A stretch of DNA of 64,000 nt from Crateriforma conspicua. Its GTDB lineage: Bacteria; Planctomycetota; Planctomycetia; Pirellulales; Pirellulaceae. Position numbers and translations under genes: made by a program. The stretch spans positions 4,092,001-4,156,000 of the forward strand of contig NZ_CP036319.1 in assembly GCF_007752935.1 (NCBI RefSeq), in the 5' to 3' direction. This document shows, piece by piece, positions 46,529 to 54,669 of this stretch (positions within the stretch are counted from its first letter, which is position 1; each line of letters opens with the position of its first letter). The notes under the pieces were generated by a model. That model did not search any database, was not told the DNA's origin, and saw only the letters and a program-made list of their open reading frames with translations.

Positions 46529-48187
46529 CCTGACGAATCGGTGATAACTTTGGTTTTTCATCATTGATGTGCGAAAGCCTCTCGGTAGGCGGCATTTCGT
46601 CGGGCGGTGAGGGTATTCGGTAGCGTATCACGGATCCATTGCTGAACGTCGCCGGCTTGGACGTGTTTGAATCTGGAACGGACTCTGTCGGCGGTGACTC
46701 GCCTGCAGAGTGTCGGAAGGCAGGCCAACAAGCGAGTGAATCCTCCTTTGCTGTGTTGCCGTTCAAGCTGTTTGAACCGCCCGAAGAGCGATTCCAAGAT
46801 CTCCGTCGAAAGCCACGCGCGAGAGCCCGCGGGAAGTTGTTGCTCGCTCGCGGCGACAAAGTCCACAAGCTTCTCGGCCATCTGCCGACCGGATTGACCT
46901 GACGGCAACTCTAACCACGACGCGAGCAGATCACGCAGCTCAGCAGTGCTATCACATCTCAGCCCGCTTTGATTGATCCACGACAGAGTTTCATTGATCA
47001 CTTCCTGACACTGATTCCACTGCGCCAAGTCGTCAGCGAAGTCACGCAACCAACCAAGCTTCTCATCGATTCGCTCCTCGGTGACCCCTGCTCTCGAATC
47101 GCTTTCGGGATGATTCAGGTGGTGCATGACCATGGTCGACCAACGCAGCAGGGAGCCCAGATTCATAAAACGCGATTTCTGTTTCAGCGGTGGCGGCATA
47201 AAGTGACTCAGTTCGGTTTGTTGAACTCGGTTTCGTGTCAGCCCGACCTGCGTCATGAACGCTTTGAACCGCTCGGATCGCCCAACCTGTTTCTCGAGCA
47301 AGTTGGCCGCGTGGTGTTTGAGGTCTTGAAGAACGATGGCTTGTTTGCCGTCTTTGACGAGATTTTTCGCCGGATCGCGAAGTTCCACCGCACCATCGCA
47401 AAGAAGATAAACCGGCGGGCCGATCTTTTCGGCCAGTCGCTGATACTCGCGATCGACATCCTCCTTCTTCCATTTCTCCCCCGGCACAATCGCGAGCACT
47501 TTGAGTTTTTCCAGATCGAGTGTTTCGCCCGGCGGTGGCAAGTCGTCGACCCGCATCCCGATGATCAGCAGGACTTTCTCTTTACCGATTTGGCTGGAGT
47601 GATCGGCCATCCAGAGAACCTCCTGAGTGCTGTCAAATGTCTCGGCCAACTCGGCAACTCCCAACCGCATCGTCCACTGAGCGATGGCATCGTGGGAGGG
47701 AACCTTCTGATCGACACCCAAAAATTCAAACATCAACTTCACAACAAACGCCGTGGCGCGAAAACCGACCCGCTTTGCCAGCTCGATGCACAAGGCGATC
47801 AACCGAACTCCAAATTGATGTCCCCGAAGAGGTCGGTCGTTGGGAAGTGCTGCAACCGGATCGGAGGGCGTGGCCAAAGAGCGATAATGCTCCAACTCGG
47901 CTCGCAGTGAATGTAGTTCTCTTTGCAGCTGCTGAGTTTTCTTGCGGTCACACGAAGTCGAAGGGTCGGCGGCCGCCCCCGGCTGACCACGCCGCGGGCT
48001 GACGACCTGCATGGCCCGATCGCCTCGAACTGATCTTCTCGCCGGAGCATTCCTATCGGATACTTGACTCATGGTTGCGTTCCTTCGCGGTAGTGATTTG
48101 GTAACCAATACCTAGCGAGGGGACGCAACCGTTTTCAATCCAGAAAAAGCCCCAGAACTCCCAGATTGCCACCGATTCGTCAGGCCA
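46527..48187. mobile_element. DDE-type insertion sequence with 17-bp terminal inverted repeats
   Basis: The left end GGCCTGACGAATCGGTG (46527-46543) and the right end CACCGATTCGTCAGGCC (48170-48186) are exact inverted repeats of 17 bp. One transposase gene fills the interior. CCCGCCGGGAG occurs immediately outside on the left (46516-46526) and again on the right (48188-48198), one base beyond the right repeat; this 11-bp direct repeat may be a target-site duplication, or two copies of a pre-existing palindromic repeat. Size about 1.66 kb. Confidence 0.85.
46561..48072 (-). CDS. Transposase, family not identified
   Basis: A 503-residue protein with a probable DDE catalytic core: WMADHSSQIG (first Asp), VYLLCDGAVELRD (second Asp) and LSTEILESLFGRFKQLE (Glu), in the expected order. 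An N-terminal basic region and a coiled-coil-like segment (KKTQQLQRELHSLRAELEHY) may mediate binding. The ATG at 48070-48072 has AAGGA 8 bases upstream; the TTG-start extension to 48108 is not needed. The gene is intact, flanked by matching inverted repeats, so the element may still move. I cannot assign it to a named IS family. Confidence 0.8.
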   Translation of the reverse strand: MSQVSDRNAPARRSVRGDRAMQVVSPRRGQPGAAADPSTSCDRKKTQQLQRELHSLRAELEHYRSLATPSDPVAALPNDRPLRGHQFGVRLIALCIELAKRVGFRATAFVVKLMFEFLGVDQKVPSHDAIAQWTMRLGVAELAETFDSTQEVLWMADHSSQIGKEKVLLIIGMRVDDLPPPGETLDLEKLKVLAIVPGEKWKKEDVDREYQRLAEKIGPPVYLLCDGAVELRDPAKNLVKDGKQAIVLQDLKHHAANLLEKQVGRSERFKAFMTQVGLTRNRVQQTELSHFMPPPLKQKSRFMNLGSLLRWSTMVMHHLNHPESDSRAGVTEERIDEKLGWLRDFADDLAQWNQCQEVINETLSWINQSGLRCDSTAELRDLLASWLELPSGQSGRQMAEKLVDFVAASEQQLPAGSRAWLSTEILESLFGRFKQLERQHSKGGFTRLLACLPTLCRRVTADRVRSRFKHVQAGDVQQWIRDTLPNTLTARRNAAYREAFAHQ

Positions 48188-48647
48188 CCCGCCGGGAGGG
48201 CAGTTGCGCTACTTTCGGCGGAGCGAAAGGCGACTTTGTTACGACCGTCATCTGGCGCCATAACACGGATTAACGAAGCAATAGGATTGCCGTCTTCTTT
48301 TCACCCTCCCGCCGGGAGGGTCGAGCCTTAGCGAGGGGAGGGCGCGCCGGTGACAGAGCGTGGGCTACTTGCGAGGAGCGAAAGGCGACTTTGTTGCGGC
48401 TTTGGCGGCTGCCAGGGCTGATGGCTGCCCCGCAGTGACCGCGATCACACTATTTCTTCCACTGGTCTAGCGAATTCTCTTCACATTCGGTGCAATACGC
48501 ATCATTGGTGATGTGTCGGGGGCGACCTGACACCTTTCAGCTGTTGCGAATCCTGTCGGTTGCCGTCGGGACTGGATTTCGGTTGAAAGACTGTTTGATC
48601 GTTCAGGTACCTGCGGACGGCCCGAATTGCGTCCGCTTCAACGACTG
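48187..48647. other. Repeat-rich intergenic region, no gene seen
   Basis: It holds the right copy of the dispersed repeat with its palindrome (48256-48320), and two exact copies of GAGCGAAAGGCGACTTTGTT (48221-48240 and 48376-48395). No coding sequence is supported. The promoter of the polyprenyl synthase gene should lie toward 48500-48640. Confidence 0.6.
48256..48320. repeat. Dispersed repeat with CCCTCCCGCCGGGAGGG palindrome, right copy
   Basis: Imperfect direct copy of 46466-46528, sharing CGCCA, TTAACGAAG, an AGGAT/ATAGGATT stretch and the full palindrome (48304-48320). Confidence 0.7.
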
Positions 48648-49724
48648 ATGCCGGATCCAAAGCCCGTGGACGCTGCCCCTGTCACTCTGCACAACGTGAA
48701 TGGTTCCGACGTTGCCCATGCGGGAGCCGCCGGCAACGGTGACGCCCGTTTGAAACAACTGTTGGGTCAGGTTTACCGCCCGATTCGCCAGCCGATGCAG
48801 CAAGTCGAAGACCTGCTGACGCGTCAGTTGCAAAGCCCCTACGAATCAATGAACCCGCTGCTGTGCCACGGCACGCAGTTGGGTGGCAAGCGATTGCGGC
48901 CCGCAATGTTGCTGTTGTCGGGTTTGAATTTCGGCCCGCTGACCGACGCTCATCTGCGGATGGCGGTCGTGATCGAGATGATTCATACGGCGACGCTGAT
49001 CCACGATGACGTCCTGGATGAGGCCACGGTGCGGCGGCGAGTCCCCACGGTGAACGCCCGCTGGAACGACCACGTCAGCATCCTGTTCGGGGATTATCTG
49101 TTTTCGCAAAGTTTCCGATTGGCCGCGGAAATCGGATCGATCGAAGCCTGTCAGTGGATCGGCGAAGCGTCACGGTTGGTGTGCGAGGGCGAATTGCGTC
49201 AGGTCTTGGGCCGCGACTGGCTGCAAATCGATGAAGACGCCTATTTCGACATGATCCAAGGCAAGACCGCGGAACTTTGCCGGGTCGCGACACAATTGGG
49301 CGCTCGCCTTTCGGGTGCCGATGACGATGCGGTCGACGCGATGGCGCGGTACGGCGAAGCGGTCGGGATGGCGTTTCAGATCGCCGACGACTATTTGGAC
49401 CTGTGGGGCGATGATGCGACGGTCGGCAAGACCTTGGGGACGGATCTGCAGCAAGGCAAACTGACGCTGCCGGTCATCCGCATGCTGCAGCAAGCCGAAC
49501 CCGTGGATCGAGAGCGATTGCAGGCCGCTCTTTCCGGGCCGCCCGAGAATCGATTTGACGCGATTCGCGACGATCTAATGTCGTGCGATGCCGCGGAATA
49601 CACGCGTCAAGTCGCCAGTCGCTTCCGTGACCAGGCGATCGAAGCGGTTCACAGTGTGCAGGCGTCCTCCGTTTCGGATTCGCTGGTGCAGATCGCTCGA
49701 TTTGCGGTCCAACGCCGATTCTGA
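48648..49724 (+). CDS. Polyprenyl diphosphate synthase
   Basis: A 358-residue trans-prenyltransferase that elongates isoprenoid diphosphates, probably for quinone side chains. First Asp-rich motif LIHDDVLDE (near residue 120) with preceding GGKRLRPAMLLLSG; second motif AFQIADDYLDLWGD (near residue 246) and GTDLQQGKLTLPVI, the lid segment. Length and motifs are like octaprenyl/solanesyl synthases (IspB group); chain length cannot be read by eye. The ATG at 48648 is used; the TTG at 48627 is an alternative. No clear ribosome site. Confidence 0.9.
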   Translation: MPDPKPVDAAPVTLHNVNGSDVAHAGAAGNGDARLKQLLGQVYRPIRQPMQQVEDLLTRQLQSPYESMNPLLCHGTQLGGKRLRPAMLLLSGLNFGPLTDAHLRMAVVIEMIHTATLIHDDVLDEATVRRRVPTVNARWNDHVSILFGDYLFSQSFRLAAEIGSIEACQWIGEASRLVCEGELRQVLGRDWLQIDEDAYFDMIQGKTAELCRVATQLGARLSGADDDAVDAMARYGEAVGMAFQIADDYLDLWGDDATVGKTLGTDLQQGKLTLPVIRMLQQAEPVDRERLQAALSGPPENRFDAIRDDLMSCDAAEYTRQVASRFRDQAIEAVHSVQASSVSDSLVQIARFAVQRRF

Positions 49725-50135
49725 ATTGACCGGGCAACCCGAGCGGTGGCGGCGCGACCTTCGCTGGGCGAAAGGCGACAATGGGCCCCGTTTTCGGCAC
49801 GCGGGTCGCATCTTCTAACACACAGCCGGCCGAATCGGCGGATCGGCGGCTGGTTGCTGCAGCGAAATGCGGCAAGTGTTGCATCTTGCAACACCTACAA
49901 CCGGCCCCACCCACTCGATCTCGACCGGATTGGCCCGGATTTCCTTGGAGAAAGAATCGGGCCGCAAATAAAATCGTCGGTGAAACCCTGAATTGTCAGC
50001 CCCAAGGCGGAAGGTCCGATGGCTTCGGCGATCGGTTTTTCACCCGCTTGGGTTCGCAATTCCACCTGGCTACTCCCCACCCCTCAACGTTCGTGACGCG
50101 GCGGCGTCTCTTTTCAACACGCGGAGCAATTGAAG
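49725..50135. other. Intergenic region before the VWA gene
   Basis: No gene is supported. GTGTTGCA-TCT-TGCAACAC (49876-49894) is an exact 8-bp inverted repeat about 240 bp upstream of the VWA gene, perhaps an operator. No clear promoter boxes were identified. Confidence 0.5.
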
Positions 50136-53100
50136 ATGGCATTCACGTTGAAATCACTCTTGGGCGGATCGTTCGCCGGGGCATTGGCCCTGACGATTCT
50201 CCTGGGCGTGTCCCGACCGGCGGCGGCCGGCGACGACGTTTCCTTTGTCGGTGACGCGGAATTCCGGATCGTCCGGTACGCCGATGACGCGGGCGAAGGC
50301 TACTTTGCCGCTTCGATCCTGCCCGACGCCAGCGACGAACTGTTGGCCGCGGCGACCAAATCGGCTGCCGACGTGGTCGTGTTGGTCGACACATCGGCCA
50401 GCCAGGTCGGCGGATTCCGGTCCGACACGATGCAAGCGGTCGGCCAAATTCTGGCCAAGCTTCGCGGCAACGACCAAGTCAAGGTTTACGCGACCGACGT
50501 CAACACCGTGGACCTCAGCGATCACTTCGCCGCCGCGGGCGATGACGACACCCAAGCGGCGCTGGATCGATTGAACGATCGCTTGCCGATGGGCAACACG
50601 AATTTGGTTGCCGCGTTGGACAAGGCACGTGCCGCGTTGGCGGGTCGTGACGCATCGTCCACCCGCAGCATCATCTATGTCGGTGACGGAGCGTCGATGG
50701 ATTCGACCTACAACGCACAACGATTCGGCCGACTGGTCGACGCGCTGCGTGGCGATCACATCAGCGTTCACAGCGTGGTCATCGGCCCCACGGTCAATGT
50801 CGAAACACTGGCCATCCTGGCCAACCACACCGGTGGCGTTTTGGGCGTCGTTTCCGAACAACATCCCGCCGATTCGATCGGTGCCGCCGTCGCATCGTCG
50901 GCCATCCAATCGCCGATTTGGATCAGCGACGCGGAATTGCTTTCCGGCATGAGCACGATTCACGGCGATCGCTTGCCGCCGCTGCGGTTGGACCGTGATG
51001 CGATCCTGTTGGGCCGTTCGCAAACCGCAGACGCCGACGGCCGCGTGCAATTGACCGGAGAAACGACCAACGCCAAAGTGCGTATCGAATTTGACGCCAC
51101 CACCGAATCGGACCACCCCGATTTCGCGTTCTTGCCCGGATTGGTCCAGATGGCCGAAAAGGACGGCGGTCTGCTGTTGCCAACGTCAGGATCGATGATG
51201 TTGCGTCAGGCGGCCAAGTCCATGAGCGCTCGCGCCGAAGCCTTGGCCAAAGCCGGCACGATGGCACTGCAAAAGGGCGATCAACGTGGGGCTCGCGTGG
51301 TTGCCGAAAAGGCCCTGCAAGTCGACCCGAACAACAGCAAAGCCAAAGCGATCGAAAAGGTCACCGCGACGGGCAACCGCCTGATCGTCCAGAACGAAGA
51401 TTCCGGATTTGATGACCTGTTCGGATCCCCCGAAGGCGGCGACGATCTGTTTGGTGCTCCCGATGCGGGTGCCGAAGACCTGTTCGGTGAACCCACCGAC
51501 GCACCGGCACAACCCGAGCCCGCCGCTGCACCGGCCCAGCCCGAACCAGCGACTGCCGCTCCGGCACCAGCTCCCGCGGCCCCCGCACCGGCACCACCGG
51601 TCACTGCTCCGGCACCGGCTGCTGCGGCCCCCGCACCGATCATCGGTGATCAATTCTTTGACAACCCGGTCGGCGACGACGAAATCGTCGAATCCGGCGG
51701 CGATCTGCTCAGCCGATTTGATGCGATGCAAACCGCCAACGAAGGCCGTCTGCGTGCAGAGGTCAACGCACAACTGGCCGAAGCCCGTCGTCGTTTGATC
51801 GAAAACCCGATCGGCGTCGCTGGTTCGCTGAAGAGTCTGCTGGCTCGCGTGGAATCCACACCGGACGTTGCACCGGAGCTGCGTCAAGAATTGGTGGGCA
51901 AGGTTCGTACGGCCATTCGTTTGGCCAGCGGACGCGAAGCCGAGTACGCCGAACAACAGGCATCGATCGAAGCTCGGTTGGCCGCATCGGCCGCCACGAC
52001 GTCGATGTTGCAACAAACCTATCGTGACGAAGCAAAGTTGAAGGCGTTGGCACGTCAACTGAACGACTTGATCGACGAAGGTCGGTACCAAGAAGCCGAC
52101 GGCGAAGTCAGCTTGGCGTTCGCCGCACTGGCCGGCGACACGATCACGCGTGACAGCGTGGCCGGGCGTCATTTCACCGACCTGCCGTTGATGTTGCAGG
52201 TCTATGACCGCGACCGCCGGATCAACGAACTGCGTCAACGAAACTACGTCGACGTATTCTCCGCCGTGTTGGAAGCCAACATTCCATTCACCGGCGAACC
52301 ACCCGTTCTGTATCCCGATGCGGAAACTTGGAAACGCATGTCGCGTCGACGTCTGGACCGTTACAGCAGTGTTGAACTGGTCAGCGACAGCGATGCGGAA
52401 CGTCGCATCGAACAGAAATTGGACGAGCAATCCAGCTTCGATTTCATCGAAACCCCGTTGGACCAAGTCCGCGAAGAAATTTCCCGTCAACACGACATCC
52501 CCGTCGTGATCGACCGACGTGCCTTGGAGGAACTGGGGCTGTCCAGCGACACCCCGATCAGCTTCCAAATCGACAACGTCAGCCTGCGTTCGGCATTGCG
52601 TTTGATGCTTTCCGAAGAAGATCTGGCGTACACCATCAAGGACGAAGTCCTGAAGATCACCACCGTCGACGCCGACGAAGACATCCAAAAGGTCTATCCG
52701 ATGGGTGACCTTGTCGTGCCGATCATGAACATGGGCGGCGGCATGATGGGCGGCGGCATGATGGGCGGCGGCATGGGCGGCGGCATGGGCGGCGGCATGA
52801 TGGGCGGCGGCATGGGCGGCGGCATGATGGGTGGCGGCATGGGCGGCGGCATGATGGGCGGCGGCATGGGCGGCATGATGGCCGTTCCGGACAATGCCGG
52901 CCTGGGCCAAAAGTCCACCACCGCGGCGCCGACCAAGTCCAAGACTCAGACTCGCAAGATCGATCTGGGCCCGATCCGATTGAAAGTCGCCGAAGGCCAA
53001 AGCCGATCCGACGCTTGGAACGCTTTGTTCGCACGATTCGAAGAAGCTTCGCCCGAACTGATTCGCCAACTGGACGCTCGCGTTCAAGCCAGCGTGGGCG

Positions 53101-54455
53101 AACTGAGTGTCAAAGCCGGTTCGGCCGTCAAACGAGGCGACGATTCGTTGGCCATGCAGCACTTCGGCGAAGTCCGCGTGATCATTTCCGCGGCGATCCG
53201 ATCCGGTCACGTCCAACCATGGATGTACCAGGCCTACGCGATCGCCTTGGAAGCCACCGGGGCCGCTAAGTCGGACATCGAACGTGCCTATCTGTCGGCG
53301 GTCGACTTCGCCGAATCCCCCGAGGACGTCTTGCACGTCGCGGCTCGATTGGAAGCCGCCGATTGTCACGAAGCCGCGTTGCAACTTTGCCAAAAGGTTT
53401 CCGACGTCGACCGTTACCGTCGCGAGCCCTACGTGATGGGGCTGCGATTGGCCAAACATTTGAATTCGCAAGACGGCATTGCTTGGGCGTGCGAAGGTAT
53501 TCTGTCCCAGGCTTGGCCGAAGAAGTACGAATCGATCGTCGAAGAAGCTCGACTGCTGGCTCGTGCGACGTACAACGAACTGATCGAGAATGGTCAAAAG
53601 GACGACGCCGACAAGTTCAACGAATCGTTGCAACTGGCATCGTCCCACGACGTCATCGTCCGCGTTTCGTGGACGGGCGATGCCGATGTTGATATCGCCG
53701 TGGAAGAGCCCGCCGGAACAATCTGCTCGCTGGAAACGCCCGCGACAGCCGCTGGTGGAACCTTGCTGGGTGATTCGTTCGCCGGGCATGGCGAAGATTC
53801 CGAAGGCTCCGTTTCGGAAACTTACATTTGTCCGGAAGGCTTCAGCGGCAAGTATCGCTTGTTGCTGCGTCGGGTCTGGGGCAACGTTTCCACCGGTCAC
53901 GTGAACGTGGAAGTCCTGACCGATGTCGGTCGTCCGGAACAAAACCTGATCCAGAAAGCGATTCCGCTGACCGAAAAGGATGCCTTGATCACGTTTGAAC
54001 TGAAGAATGGCAAACGTCAGGAAGAAATCGCCGATGCCCAACTGGCCCACCTGAACGACGTTCAACGCGACATTCGCAACGACGTCCTGGGTCAATTCGC
54101 CGGCGGCATCGACCAGAACGCTTTGCAACAATTCCTCAGCGATGCCGCACTGTTGGGCGGCACGGGCGGCAACTTTGTCGACCCGCGTTTGGGCTTTGGC
54201 AATCGTGGCGCCGTCGGTTTCCGTCCGGAAATCACGACGCTTCCCACTGGTGCAATGATGTTTGCAACCGCGGTGGTTTCGGCCGACCGACGTTACGTTC
54301 GTGTCACCCCGTCACCGTTCTTTACGCAGATCGGCGAAGTCAACACGTTCAACTTCGTCACCGGCGAAGACGGGGCCACTGGTGGTGGCAACACGGGCGG
54401 CGGCGCAGCCGGCGGCTTTGGTGGTGGTGGTGCCGGCGGCGGCGGTTTGCTGTAA
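50136..54455 (+). CDS. Giant secreted VWA-domain protein with STN-like and DUF2135-like domains
   Basis: A 1439-residue exported protein. Order: signal peptide (LLGGSFAGALALTILLGVSR); VWA domain (about 80-235) with MIDAS-like DTSAS; a region with TPR-like helices (about 370-405); an Ala/Pro-rich linker (about 455-502); helical region; an STN/secretin-N0-like domain (about 757-845; FDFIETPLDQVREEI, RRALEELGLSSDTPISF); a Gly-Met repeat (about 866-915); helical TPR-like repeats; a DUF2135-like beta domain (about 1172-1265; VSWTGDADVDIAVEEPAG, YRLLLRRVWGN); and a Gly-rich tail. It is probably anchored or cell-surface and involved in adhesion or envelope assembly. The ATG at 50136 is chosen; a TTG at 50130 is the alternative. 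The minus strand is also open over much of this gene, which is a codon-bias effect. Confidence 0.8.
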   Translation: MAFTLKSLLGGSFAGALALTILLGVSRPAAAGDDVSFVGDAEFRIVRYADDAGEGYFAASILPDASDELLAAATKSAADVVVLVDTSASQVGGFRSDTMQAVGQILAKLRGNDQVKVYATDVNTVDLSDHFAAAGDDDTQAALDRLNDRLPMGNTNLVAALDKARAALAGRDASSTRSIIYVGDGASMDSTYNAQRFGRLVDALRGDHISVHSVVIGPTVNVETLAILANHTGGVLGVVSEQHPADSIGAAVASSAIQSPIWISDAELLSGMSTIHGDRLPPLRLDRDAILLGRSQTADADGRVQLTGETTNAKVRIEFDATTESDHPDFAFLPGLVQMAEKDGGLLLPTSGSMMLRQAAKSMSARAEALAKAGTMALQKGDQRGARVVAEKALQVDPNNSKAKAIEKVTATGNRLIVQNEDSGFDDLFGSPEGGDDLFGAPDAGAEDLFGEPTDAPAQPEPAAAPAQPEPATAAPAPAPAAPAPAPPVTAPAPAAAAPAPIIGDQFFDNPVGDDEIVESGGDLLSRFDAMQTANEGRLRAEVNAQLAEARRRLIENPIGVAGSLKSLLARVESTPDVAPELRQELVGKVRTAIRLASGREAEYAEQQASIEARLAASAATTSMLQQTYRDEAKLKALARQLNDLIDEGRYQEADGEVSLAFAALAGDTITRDSVAGRHFTDLPLMLQVYDRDRRINELRQRNYVDVFSAVLEANIPFTGEPPVLYPDAETWKRMSRRRLDRYSSVELVSDSDAERRIEQKLDEQSSFDFIETPLDQVREEISRQHDIPVVIDRRALEELGLSSDTPISFQIDNVSLRSALRLMLSEEDLAYTIKDEVLKITTVDADEDIQKVYPMGDLVVPIMNMGGGMMGGGMMGGGMGGGMGGGMMGGGMGGGMMGGGMGGGMMGGGMGGMMAVPDNAGLGQKSTTAAPTKSKTQTRKIDLGPIRLKVAEGQSRSDAWNALFARFEEASPELIRQLDARVQASVGELSVKAGSAVKRGDDSLAMQHFGEVRVIISAAIRSGHVQPWMYQAYAIALEATGAAKSDIERAYLSAVDFAESPEDVLHVAARLEAADCHEAALQLCQKVSDVDRYRREPYVMGLRLAKHLNSQDGIAWACEGILSQAWPKKYESIVEEARLLARATYNELIENGQKDDADKFNESLQLASSHDVIVRVSWTGDADVDIAVEEPAGTICSLETPATAAGGTLLGDSFAGHGEDSEGSVSETYICPEGFSGKYRLLLRRVWGNVSTGHVNVEVLTDVGRPEQNLIQKAIPLTEKDALITFELKNGKRQEEIADAQLAHLNDVQRDIRNDVLGQFAGGIDQNALQQFLSDAALLGGTGGNFVDPRLGFGNRGAVGFRPEITTLPTGAMMFATAVVSADRRYVRVTPSPFFTQIGEVNTFNFVTGEDGATGGGNTGGGAAGGFGGGGAGGGGLL
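52731..52880 (+). repeat. Gly-Met coding repeat in the VWA protein
   Basis: About 50 codons of GGGM/GGGMM units, encoded by near-identical GGC-GGC-GGC-ATG blocks. It is prone to slippage, so length may vary among strains or in assemblies. Confidence 0.85.
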
Positions 54456-54490
54456 CGTCCACCGCTGAAACATCCAGCCGACTCTTATTC

Positions 54491-54525
54491 AACGCCGATC
54501 AGCACAACGCTGGTCGGCGTTTTTT
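54491..54525 (+). terminator. Rho-independent terminator of the VWA gene
   Basis: AACGCCGATCAG (54491-54502) and CTGGTCGGCGTT (54510-54521) form a 12-bp stem with a single G-T wobble around a 7-base loop, followed directly by a T-run. It lies 36 bp after the stop codon. Confidence 0.85.
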
Positions 54526-54669
54526 CGTGCGCCGGTGGGTCGCAATGACCGCCACCATGGACATCCCTTGCGGGCTTAAAATGCGCTGGTGCGGTTGCCA
54601 ACCGATCAAGCGTTGGCACCGTCCCCGCCCCACATCCCCCCTCCCCCTTTGACTCCCAATGCTCCCGTC

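Noticed and set aside
51186-54131. Minus-strand open frame of 981 codons opposite the VWA gene
   Set aside because: Low-complexity translation rich in Gln, Gly and His, no domains and no ribosome site. It comes from codon bias of the plus-strand gene.
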